The translations under genes and the position numbers were made by a program. From Veillonella sp. (lineage in GTDB: Bacteria > Bacillota > Negativicutes > Veillonellales > Veillonellaceae): a DNA stretch of 33,231 bases. Positions 14,456 to 22,974 of this stretch are shown here, one piece after another (within the stretch, counting starts at the first letter, position 1; every line of letters starts with the position of its first letter). The stretch spans positions 1 to 33,231 of the forward strand of contig JAIITD010000002.1 of the NCBI GenBank assembly GCA_022737715.1. The letters run 5' to 3'. The notes under the pieces were generated by a model that was not told the DNA's origin, did no database searches, and saw nothing but the letters and a program-made list of their open reading frames with translations.

Positions 14456-16384
14456 ATGGGTACATCTGTGCAAGAGGCTCTCAAAATAGGCCTTGTAAAT
14501 GATCAGATTCATACCCTCGTTATTTCTGGTGGTACCGGTGTTGGTAAAAGCTTTATCGTGCGCCAGTGTTTAGAGGCGTGGCACATTCCGTATCGAGTAA
14601 TACCTGTGTATATAGATACGTCAGAATTGCAAGAATCCATCGACTTTGAAGCATCCCTTGCACAAGGGAAGATGGTTATGGCCTCTAGTCTATTAGATGA
14701 CGATAGTACGCATTGCTGGCTGATTGATGATGGTCATGTGCTAGCGCCAGAGGTTCGCCATGCATTACTAATAGAGGCCAAACGTCGTCATATCTTGCTT
14801 ATCATGACCATTAACCATGAAAATCAAACATTGGATGATACGGAGTGGGAGCTCGTAGATGTGCATGTATCGATGGAGGCGCCTTCATTAGAGTCTCGCA
14901 TAGCTGTTTTGCAACAAAATCGGGAATCATTTAAATGTACTGATACACCTACGATGGAGCCATTTGATGTTAACTGTATACAGGATATTGCTGTTCCGGA
15001 TGCTATGCTTTCACTAGCGATATCCTATGCATTACAAGCCCATACCGTAGGTCATGATGCAGAGTATGCACTGTTGCAAGTTATGAAATCGCTAGCCGTG
15101 CTCGATGGCAGTTCGTACTGTAAACCAGTTCATGCAGAGCGTGCCGCACTCTACGTATTGCCCCACCGTATGAAGCGAGACGAAATATCAGAATCACAGC
15201 CTTCCTCAGGAAATAGTAGTGGCAATCAAGAACAGACTCAGGCCAAGGATACAACTGATACTGATGATTCTAATAGCACCATGGATTCTAATACTAATGA
15301 TCCTCCTGATGAAGAACCGAATCCTAATGGGCCCGCAGATTCTAATCATATAGGCGAAACAGAGGAGGGGGCGTCTAATCAAGAAGAATCTAGTGAATCT
15401 TGTGGCTCTAATTCAACATCGCATGTGTCGGATGATGGCATGGATACAGATGGAAATCAAACTGATAGAAACTCTGATTTAGTTTTGCCGGATACGGTGG
15501 CTCAAATTGCTAACAAGATGTTTCAGTGGAAACTGGAATCATCTAAGACGGTGGATAGACAATATCGCAAAGGTTCAGGGCGTCGCCTCATGACTAAAAC
15601 AAAGGATACCAGAGGGCGCATGATTCGAGCTTATCAGGACGAGCATGCTCTAGAGGACTTGGCTTTAGTTGATACATTACGAGCAGCGGCACCCTATCAA
15701 CGGTTACGGATTGCTGCTAAGGAAAGACAACTACAACAATCTGTTCAGCGACCGCAAGAGAACCGTCAAGATGATAAGGGCTTATCAATTTTGGTAAAGC
15801 CTCAGGATTATCGCCGAAAGGCTCGTGAAAAACGGATTGGTGCATACCAGCTTTTCGTGGTAGACGCTAGTGGTTCTATGGCGGCGCGACACCGTATGGA
15901 GGCTACAAAGGCTGCTATTTTAAGCCTGTTACGAGATTCTTATATTCATCGCGATTCGGTAGGGCTCATTGCGTTTCGCAAGAAATCAGCAGAGGTATTA
16001 TTACCCTTCACGCGCAGCGTAGAACGGGCGGAGCGATTATTAGCGACATTGCCGACGGGCGGTAAAACACCATTGGCTCAAGGTTTGCGTACTGCTTATA
16101 CAATGTGCGAACGATTACTGCACAGACATTCGGCGGAGCGCATACAAATGATTTGTATCACCGATGGTCGTGCTACGGCGGGGGATTCAGAGAATCCAGT
16201 AGCAGAGGCGAAACAATGGGCACGTATTTTAGGAACACTGCCTGTAGACTGTATCGTTATCGATACGGAAACGGGCTTTATCAAGCTAGGTTTGGCTAAG
16301 GAATTGTGTAAATTGATGAATGGCAGCTATTATGCCATGGATACTATTACGGCAGATCGTATTTTACGGGTATCTCGGAGGTAA
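14456..16384 (+). CDS. chlD: ChlD/BchD-like chelatase subunit with VWA domain
   Basis: The 642-residue protein has three parts. An N-terminal AAA-like domain carries Walker A GGTGVGKS (25-32), but in the Walker B region LIDDGHV the usual catalytic DE is DD. A long Ser/Asn/Asp/Glu-rich linker spans about residues 240-345. The C-terminal von Willebrand A domain carries the MIDAS motif DASGSM (D470, S472, S474) and a later TDGRATAG loop. This order matches the D subunit of Mg/Co chelatases, which bridges the I ring and the large subunit. It starts two bases after chlI and ends three bases before cobN, so the three are almost certainly co-translated parts of one complex. Confidence 0.85.
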   Translation: MGTSVQEALKIGLVNDQIHTLVISGGTGVGKSFIVRQCLEAWHIPYRVIPVYIDTSELQESIDFEASLAQGKMVMASSLLDDDSTHCWLIDDGHVLAPEVRHALLIEAKRRHILLIMTINHENQTLDDTEWELVDVHVSMEAPSLESRIAVLQQNRESFKCTDTPTMEPFDVNCIQDIAVPDAMLSLAISYALQAHTVGHDAEYALLQVMKSLAVLDGSSYCKPVHAERAALYVLPHRMKRDEISESQPSSGNSSGNQEQTQAKDTTDTDDSNSTMDSNTNDPPDEEPNPNGPADSNHIGETEEGASNQEESSESCGSNSTSHVSDDGMDTDGNQTDRNSDLVLPDTVAQIANKMFQWKLESSKTVDRQYRKGSGRRLMTKTKDTRGRMIRAYQDEHALEDLALVDTLRAAAPYQRLRIAAKERQLQQSVQRPQENRQDDKGLSILVKPQDYRRKAREKRIGAYQLFVVDASGSMAARHRMEATKAAILSLLRDSYIHRDSVGLIAFRKKSAEVLLPFTRSVERAERLLATLPTGGKTPLAQGLRTAYTMCERLLHRHSAERIQMICITDGRATAGDSENPVAEAKQWARILGTLPVDCIVIDTETGFIKLGLAKELCKLMNGSYYAMDTITADRILRVSRR

Positions 16385-16387
16385 ATC

Positions 16388-19300
16388 ATGAGTCGTCTCA
16401 TGTATATTTCTAATTTAGGAAAACAGATCCAATATATAGAAAAGGCTGTCGCTACCTATCCAGAGCTTTTACAGGGAGAGGTAGATATTTGCAATATGAA
16501 ACAACCTCCTCTTTGGAATGAGGATTTTGAAAGCCGCCTTCGCGCTGCCGATGTAGTTCTCGTAACCAATATGGGAGTTGGTTTGGACTCGCCGTTCTTG
16601 GAACGTCTAGAACGCTGGTTATATGCATATCATCCTAAATACTGGATTGATGTGGTAGAGCCTAAGAAAACAGATATTCTCTATCGTAACTTGGATGAGG
16701 ATAAACGGGTTCGCCTTGAAAGCTACCGCCGGACCAGTGGTGTCATGAACTATGTGCGCCTTATCAATGGGGCTTTCAGCACAAAACCTGTTTCCGAATG
16801 GGAACAGCCAGACTATATTCCGTGGCAAGCCATCATGGGCCGTAAAGGTAATATCTATGAAACCTATGATGAGTTCATGGATGTGGAAGGTCATCGTGAT
16901 TGGCCATCCATAGCGGTATATTTTTACCGGGACGAGTGGATCATGGGGGATATTGAGTATCAACAGGCCTTATTCGAAGAGATTTATAAACATAAGTATA
17001 ACCCGATTATTTTTTATGGGCAGTATGGTTCGAATCTTCGCGTAGGTATTCCGAATATGAAGCTATCTATGAACTATCTCTTTGGAAAGGATGTATTCCC
17101 TTTTGATGTGCTCATCAACACGTGTAAATTCTCCTTCCAGTCCTTAGGGGCTCAAACATTGGAGGAGTTAAAATTACAGGATGTCCCTATCATACAGGGT
17201 TACACCATATACATGGATGAAAAATCTTGGGCCGAGAACCCGCAAGGGGTGACACCGTTAGATGTGAATTTATCCATATCTCAGCCTGAATTAGATGGGG
17301 TTATCCACGGTGGTGTTGTAGCTTGTCAGACCTTTGATGAGCAAGGGCATTATATGTATTTGCCTGTGAAAGAACGCATTGCCGCTGTGGTACAACGAGC
17401 CATTAAATGGTCTAAGCTTCGTCATATTCCAGTATCGGAACGAAAGGTAGCCATTATTCTGCATAACTACCCGCCGAAGAACTCCAATATTGGCTCTGCC
17501 GCAGGTCTTGATACACCTGAGTCGGTGCTGCGATTGTTGCGTCAAATGCAAGCGGAAGGATATTCAATCGATAGTGTACCGGAAACGAGTGCAGATTTAA
17601 TGGATGTGGTAACTTCTCATATGACGAATGACCGATCCATGCTCACCGATGAATTACTAGCTTCTGCAGAAGGCCGCATGAGTAGCGATGCTTACAAAGC
17701 ATATTTTGCCACACTGCCAGAGGATACGCAGGCGGCGATGGTCAAGTCTTGGGGCGAGGCCACAGGGGATGTATTCGTTTATGACGATGAAGTTATTATT
17801 CCAGGCTTCGCCAATGGCAATTTGTGGATTACAGTGCAGCCACCTCGTGGATTTGGGGAAAATCTATCGGCAATTTACCATGATCCCTGTTTGCCACCAC
17901 CGCATCAATACTTGGCCTTTTATCATTGGGTGCGAACAGTTTTTAAGGCTGATGCGGTCATCCATGTCGGTACTCATGGCTCTTTAGAATGGCTACCCGG
18001 TAAGGGGGCTGGTCTCAGTGCAAGTTGTTATCCAGAAATTGGTATCTCTAGTTTGCCTAATATTTATCCCTATTGGACAACCATTATAGGTGAAGGCATT
18101 CAAGCCAAGCGGCGTAGTTCAGCTTGCTTGGTGGGTCACTTGTCGCCACCGATGACGACGGCGGGTCTTTATGATGAGTTCGAAGAACTGGAAGCCCTGC
18201 TCGATGAGCATAGTCATTTTGAACAAGAACATCCTGAGAGTGTATCGGATATAGAGAACGTAATTAGAGAGAAAGCTATCGAGTGCCATCTTATCGATAA
18301 AGAAGACGGCTCGGCGATGGAAATGGATGCTATTATTACCGAGGTCCACGAAAAGTTAAGCGATTTAAAGCATATGCAGATGCGCAACGGCTTACACATC
18401 TTAGGGCAAGGACCTGAGGGGCTAGACTTAGAAGAATTTATTACAGCTATTATCCGAAACCCTCAAGGTGAGATGGCATCAGGTCTTGCTGTCATAGCAG
18501 CGGAACTAGGTTATGATTGGTCATATATTGAGGCCCATGCTGGTGAAATCGATGCAGATGGCACGCGATATAGTGTCATTATTAACCAAATTTGGGATGA
18601 GTTGCGCAGCTTTGTAAGCTATGTGGTCAATACACCAGACTATTCTGTACCTGAATCGCTAGAACCGTTGGCTAATGCTATTGTGCACGAGTATATTCCT
18701 AAGTTAGGAGATACAAAGAATGAGCTCCAATCTATTTCTAGAGCCTTAGAGGGACGGTATGTGGAGCCCGGTCCTGGGGGCGCTCCTTCTAGTGGCCAAG
18801 TTGACGTACTTCCTACGGGACGTAATTTCTATGGCCTTGATGAAAGAGCTTTGCCTACAAAGATAGCCTACCAACTAGGCATAGAACTAGCTGATCAAGT
18901 TATTGCTGATTATATTTTGAATGAACAGCGATATCCTGAGACGGTAGGCATCATTCTATGGGCTACAAGCAATTCTAGAAGTCATGGCCAATGCTTAGGT
19001 GAGTTTCTCTATTTATTAGGGGTTCGGCCTAAATGGCAGTCAGGCGGGCGCGTATCAGGCTTAGAAGTAATTCCGTTAGAAGAGTTACAGCGCCCTCGCA
19101 TCGATGTGATGGGCCGCATCAGTGGTCTCATTCGAGATATGATGCCTACCGCTATTGGTTGGCTCGACAAGGCGGTGGAAATGGTAGCAGAACTAGATGA
19201 GTCTCCAGACGATAATTACGTGAAAAAGCACATTCACGATGATGTAGATTGGCTTGTTGAGCAAGGTGAAGATCCTCTACTCGCCACTAAAAAGGCGAGA

Positions 19301-20011
19301 CTTCGCATCTTTGGTGATCCGCCACAGGCTTATGGCACGGGTGTGGGTGCATTGATTGAAGGTAAAAACTGGGAATCTGTACAAGATATTGCACAAGTCT
19401 ACAGTAAGTGGAGTAGCTTTCACCTACACAAGGATATTCCTCAAGATATGAGGTTGTTTCAGCGTCGACTAACCACGATGGATGTGACCATTAAGAACGA
19501 AGACAATCGAGAAACACATATTATGAGCGCCGACGATTACTATAGCTATCACGGCGGCCTCATTGCAGCGGTGCGGGTAGCAAAGGGCAGTGCACCTCGC
19601 GCCTATGTGGGCGATAGCTCAGACCGTAGCCGCGTTGTGATGCGATCTTTAGGCGATGAAATCCGTCGTGTTGTACAAGGGGAAACTCAGAATCCTAAAT
19701 TTATTCAAGCCATGATGAAACATGGCTATAAAGGGGCCTCGGATATGTCGAATGTAGTGTCTCACACCTTTGGCTGGGATGCTACGAGTGATGTCGTACC
19801 AGATTGGGTCTACGAAGGGTATGCTAACAAGTATACCTTGGACAAAAACGTCCAAGACTGGATGCGTCAGGTAAACCCTTGGGCCTTACAGCGTATTACA
19901 GAGATTTTGCTAGAAGCTGCTCAGCGTGGTTACTGGGATGCGTCACAAGACATGTTACAAGATTTACAATCATTATATATTTCCATAGAAGGTGTTATAG
20001 AAGGTCGTTAA
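16388..20011 (+). CDS. cobN: CobN/BchH-family large chelatase subunit
   Basis: The 1207-residue cytoplasmic protein matches the CobN/BchH/HmuS family, whose members bind the tetrapyrrole and perform metal chemistry. Visible signatures include HVGTHGSLEWLPGKGAG (from residue 526), a PTGRNFYGLDERALPT segment near residue 810, and IILWATSNSRSHGQCLGEFL near 860. CGGAGGTAA sets the start. ChlI- and ChlD-like partners lie immediately upstream and an SBP lipoprotein two bases downstream. The family is certain; the direction and metal are not. Known relatives insert Co (CobN) or Mg (BchH), and HmuS in Bacteroidota haem-uptake loci has been linked to haem demetallation. The import context makes the last role plausible here. 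Confidence 0.88.
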   Translation: MSRLMYISNLGKQIQYIEKAVATYPELLQGEVDICNMKQPPLWNEDFESRLRAADVVLVTNMGVGLDSPFLERLERWLYAYHPKYWIDVVEPKKTDILYRNLDEDKRVRLESYRRTSGVMNYVRLINGAFSTKPVSEWEQPDYIPWQAIMGRKGNIYETYDEFMDVEGHRDWPSIAVYFYRDEWIMGDIEYQQALFEEIYKHKYNPIIFYGQYGSNLRVGIPNMKLSMNYLFGKDVFPFDVLINTCKFSFQSLGAQTLEELKLQDVPIIQGYTIYMDEKSWAENPQGVTPLDVNLSISQPELDGVIHGGVVACQTFDEQGHYMYLPVKERIAAVVQRAIKWSKLRHIPVSERKVAIILHNYPPKNSNIGSAAGLDTPESVLRLLRQMQAEGYSIDSVPETSADLMDVVTSHMTNDRSMLTDELLASAEGRMSSDAYKAYFATLPEDTQAAMVKSWGEATGDVFVYDDEVIIPGFANGNLWITVQPPRGFGENLSAIYHDPCLPPPHQYLAFYHWVRTVFKADAVIHVGTHGSLEWLPGKGAGLSASCYPEIGISSLPNIYPYWTTIIGEGIQAKRRSSACLVGHLSPPMTTAGLYDEFEELEALLDEHSHFEQEHPESVSDIENVIREKAIECHLIDKEDGSAMEMDAIITEVHEKLSDLKHMQMRNGLHILGQGPEGLDLEEFITAIIRNPQGEMASGLAVIAAELGYDWSYIEAHAGEIDADGTRYSVIINQIWDELRSFVSYVVNTPDYSVPESLEPLANAIVHEYIPKLGDTKNELQSISRALEGRYVEPGPGGAPSSGQVDVLPTGRNFYGLDERALPTKIAYQLGIELADQVIADYILNEQRYPETVGIILWATSNSRSHGQCLGEFLYLLGVRPKWQSGGRVSGLEVIPLEELQRPRIDVMGRISGLIRDMMPTAIGWLDKAVEMVAELDESPDDNYVKKHIHDDVDWLVEQGEDPLLATKKARLRIFGDPPQAYGTGVGALIEGKNWESVQDIAQVYSKWSSFHLHKDIPQDMRLFQRRLTTMDVTIKNEDNRETHIMSADDYYSYHGGLIAAVRVAKGSAPRAYVGDSSDRSRVVMRSLGDEIRRVVQGETQNPKFIQAMMKHGYKGASDMSNVVSHTFGWDATSDVVPDWVYEGYANKYTLDKNVQDWMRQVNPWALQRITEILLEAAQRGYWDASQDMLQDLQSLYISIEGVIEGR

Positions 20012-20012
20012 T

Positions 20013-20924
20013 ATGAAACAAAGAATATCGATTATATGTGCCATATTGATGATGGTGTTTTTGGTGGTCGGCTGTGGCCCTACGCAGACTGGTACTACGG
20101 GGGCTACACATCAGGTGACAGATGGCACCGGCACAGTTGTTACGGTACCTAGCGAGCCAAAGCGTATCGTTCCTATTGCAGCGAGTACAGAGGATATAGT
20201 CCTATCCTTGGTTGATCCAAGCCGCGTGGCCGCTGTTGGTACTGTACCTAATAATGTGCCTGACGCGTCGGCCAAGGTTGAGAAACATGTGAAAGCATCT
20301 GCTGAGTCCATGCTTTCTGTACAGCCAGATTTAGTATTAGTACCAAATTGGATGTCCCCAGACGCGATTGGGGAAATGCGCAATATGCAGATTCCTGTTT
20401 ATGTATATAAAACGCCTACTACGGTAGAAGAAGCAAAAGCTACGATTCATGAGATTGCCGGACTATTATATGCCTCTGATGAATCCATGATTGCCAGTAT
20501 GGATGCAGATTTGAAAACTGTAGAAGAATTGGCCAATAAGCATAGTGGTGAACGTCCGTTGGTGGCGTTTTACTCCCAATTTGGTTTAACAGGCGGCAAG
20601 GGTTCAACCTTTAATGATATGTGTAAATACTTAAAGGTTAACAATGCGGCCGCTCAAGTAGGTTTAGGCCCTTTTGATAATGGGACGAGAGAGGATTTAA
20701 TAAAATCAAACCCAGATATCATTTTTATTCCTTCCGTGGCCTATACTTCGGATGGTACTACGCCAGCATCGGTGGAACAGCTTTATTCTGATCCAGCCTT
20801 GCAAGGTGTTAAGGCCATCGCCAATCGTCGTGTGTACCTTGTAGATTCCTCACAGGTTATGAGTTATTCCCAATTTATGACCCGTGCAATGGTATCTATG
20901 GCACAAAATATATATAGTATGTAA
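20013..20924 (+). CDS. ABC transporter substrate-binding lipoprotein, PF01497 type
   Basis: This 303-residue lipoprotein has lipobox VVGC (Cys21) and a short Thr/Gly-rich linker, then the typical PSEPKRIVPIAASTEDIVLSL and VQPDLVLVPNW segments, with lobe 2 containing SNPDIIFIPSV and IANRRVYLVDSS. It captures ligand in the periplasm for a FecCD-type transporter. It starts two bases after cobN, so it is cotranscribed with the chelatase, and is followed by a TonB receptor. It is the fourth SBP of this class in the window; the single permease/ATPase pair upstream may serve several of them. Confidence 0.85.
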   Translation: MKQRISIICAILMMVFLVVGCGPTQTGTTGATHQVTDGTGTVVTVPSEPKRIVPIAASTEDIVLSLVDPSRVAAVGTVPNNVPDASAKVEKHVKASAESMLSVQPDLVLVPNWMSPDAIGEMRNMQIPVYVYKTPTTVEEAKATIHEIAGLLYASDESMIASMDADLKTVEELANKHSGERPLVAFYSQFGLTGGKGSTFNDMCKYLKVNNAAAQVGLGPFDNGTREDLIKSNPDIIFIPSVAYTSDGTTPASVEQLYSDPALQGVKAIANRRVYLVDSSQVMSYSQFMTRAMVSMAQNIYSM

Positions 20925-20952
20925 TTATAGTTTGATGTGTGTGGAGGTTTTT

Positions 20953-22809
20953 ATGAAAGTATCAAAGAAACAACGTTTATCTCTGTATGTGGGATTAGCT
21001 CTTGTATTTGGTAGCACGATTAGCGCACCTAGTGTATTAGCTGCTGATGCACAAGATTCCCATACCATTGTCGTTACTGCAACGCGTAGTGAACAACAGC
21101 TTTCACAAGTACCAGCTAGCGTAGGCGTAGTCACAGGCGATGATATCCGCGAACGTCACGCAACTAACATGAATGAAGCGATGCGTATCGTACCGGGTGT
21201 GGATATTAATACGTATGGTGGTGGCGTAGGTTACACGAATTCTAATGCATTCCGTATCAATGGTTCCGACCAAGTGCTATATTTGGTGGACGGTATCAAT
21301 ATGGGCGCAGCTGGTGTGAATCCGCCGATGACGATTATGAAAGATATGTCTAGCATTGACCGCGTAGAAGTACAACGTGGCGCAGGTTCCACATTGTACG
21401 GTTCAGGTGCTATTGGCGGTGTAGTTAATGTAATCACGGCAAAACCTGAACAGGGGGTTCAAACTAAGTTACGCGTTATGGGCGGCAGCAATGATTTAGA
21501 GCAATACGCGATTACCAATGAAGGTAGCAAAAATGATTGGTACTGGCGCGTAGGCTTACAAAAGGACATTATCGCTTCTTATAAAGATGGTCATGGCGTG
21601 CGTATTCCTCAACATAGCAACAGCCATAATGGGTCCTTTATGGTAGGCAATACGATCAATGATAAGAATGATGTAAAGGTATTCTATGATACATATCGTG
21701 GTGATGTAATGTACTCTGACCATTTGGGTGCTCTCAATCACATTCGCTATGGTACAGAAGCAAGTGACTCCTTACGCGCTATTTGGAATAATAAGATTAG
21801 CGACCGTTGGAGCCATCAATTATACTTGATGAACAATCACTATAAAACAGTATATGATCATTATCCAATCGACGTAAAAACACGTGGTATCGGCGATCAA
21901 GTGACATATAAGGCAAAAGACCATACCGTTGTAGGCGGCTTTGATTGGCGCCAAGATAAGGTCGTTAATATGGGCGGCATCAAGCTCACGAATATGTCCT
22001 ATTTCGTTCAAGATGAGTGGAAGGTGGCTCCAAAATGGACGGTGACACCAGGTGTTCGCCTTGACCATCACTCTTCCTTCGGTACACATACATCGCCATC
22101 CATTAGCGTTGGTTACGATGTGAATGCAAATACTAATGTATATGCAGCATACAAAGAATATTTCTTGGCTCCTACACCATACCAACTCTTTGATGGCACA
22201 TATGGAAATCGCAATTTGAAACCTGAAACAGGTCATGAATGGAGCGTAGGTGTTCATCATAAATTTGGTAAAACTTGGAACAGCAATCTCAGCTTCTTTA
22301 GTCGCAGTACGAAAGATAAAATTGGTTGGGCAACAAATCCTGCGACGGGTACAGCTCAATATCAAAACTTTGATACAGAAAAAGCGCATGGTATCAATGC
22401 AGATGTACGCAAACAGTTAACGAAACATTTATCTGCCCGCCTCGGTTATACATATACTCATATCGATGCAACACCAACTCGCAAAGCTAACCGCGATGGC
22501 TATGTGCCTAAACATGCGGTTAATGCAGGCCTCGATTACAATGATGCTAAATGGGATGCTCACTTGGATATCCGTGGCATCATCGATCGCCCTGGCCAAT
22601 CTGCTAATGTATTCCCACGTAAAACATACTGGTTGGCTGACATCAGTGCAAACTATCGGGTACGTGAAAACGTAACTGTATTTGGCCGTATCAACAATAT
22701 CTTTGATACGTACTATGCAGAACAATCTAGCGTTAATTGGGGGCACCCTGGCGATTGGTGGCCAGGCCAAGGTCGTAACTTCCGCTTAGGTGTTGAAGTG
22801 ACCATCTAA
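20953..22809 (+). CDS. TonB-dependent outer-membrane receptor (third, divergent)
   Basis: The 618-residue receptor has a signal peptide (ending VLAADA), an almost canonical TonB box (HTIVVTATR), a plug with FRINGSDQVLYLVDGINMG and QRGAGSTLYGSGAIGGVVNV, and a barrel ending FRLGVEVTI. It is only distantly similar to the two tandem receptors and is nearer in length and motifs to BtuB/FepA/haem-type receptors. YFLAPTPYQLFDGTYGNRNL echoes the FRAP/NPNL region of haem receptors but is not decisive. The start is ATG 20953 with GGAGG upstream; the open frame extends back into the SBP gene to 20884. It closes the import-chelatase cluster. Confidence 0.88.
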   Translation: MKVSKKQRLSLYVGLALVFGSTISAPSVLAADAQDSHTIVVTATRSEQQLSQVPASVGVVTGDDIRERHATNMNEAMRIVPGVDINTYGGGVGYTNSNAFRINGSDQVLYLVDGINMGAAGVNPPMTIMKDMSSIDRVEVQRGAGSTLYGSGAIGGVVNVITAKPEQGVQTKLRVMGGSNDLEQYAITNEGSKNDWYWRVGLQKDIIASYKDGHGVRIPQHSNSHNGSFMVGNTINDKNDVKVFYDTYRGDVMYSDHLGALNHIRYGTEASDSLRAIWNNKISDRWSHQLYLMNNHYKTVYDHYPIDVKTRGIGDQVTYKAKDHTVVGGFDWRQDKVVNMGGIKLTNMSYFVQDEWKVAPKWTVTPGVRLDHHSSFGTHTSPSISVGYDVNANTNVYAAYKEYFLAPTPYQLFDGTYGNRNLKPETGHEWSVGVHHKFGKTWNSNLSFFSRSTKDKIGWATNPATGTAQYQNFDTEKAHGINADVRKQLTKHLSARLGYTYTHIDATPTRKANRDGYVPKHAVNAGLDYNDAKWDAHLDIRGIIDRPGQSANVFPRKTYWLADISANYRVRENVTVFGRINNIFDTYYAEQSSVNWGHPGDWWPGQGRNFRLGVEVTI

Positions 22810-22832
22810 TCATCGTATAAGCAAAAAAACTG

Positions 22833-22935
22833 ATAAGGCTGTAAGCTACAATGATAAAACTATAGATTTTCTCTTGTAAAAGCACTATAATAGAATGTAT
22901 CTATATATATCAATGTATGCGTATTACAGCCTTAT
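22833..22935. promoter_or_regulatory. Inverted repeat flanking a promoter upstream of the aminotransferase
   Basis: ATAAGGCTGTAA (22833-22844) and TTACAGCCTTAT (22924-22935) are perfect 12-bp arms 79 bases apart; the second is followed by four T and a G. A promoter-like TAGATT-17 bp-TATAAT (22863-22891) lies between them. For read-through RNA the arms could form a terminator-like stem; for RNA starting inside, they could not. This may separate the receptor and aminotransferase transcripts. Confidence 0.4.
22863..22891 (+). promoter_or_regulatory. Probable promoter of the aminotransferase gene
   Basis: A consensus TATAAT (22886-22891) lies 17 bp after TAGATT (a weak -35) and 84 bases before the start codon. 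Confidence 0.4.
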
Positions 22936-22974
22936 TTTTGTGAAAGGCGTTTATTTAGAGGAGTTGGATTCTGT

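Noticed and set aside
13524..16384. Chlorophyll-type magnesium chelatase
   Set aside because: The large subunit is of CobN character, no pigment genes are present, and the neighbours are uptake genes, so the Mg role is unlikely despite the I and D subunit families.
21820..22389. 189-codon minus-strand frame opposite the third TonB receptor
   Set aside because: Antisense shadow of a well-supported receptor; Cys/Ile-rich product with no start signal.
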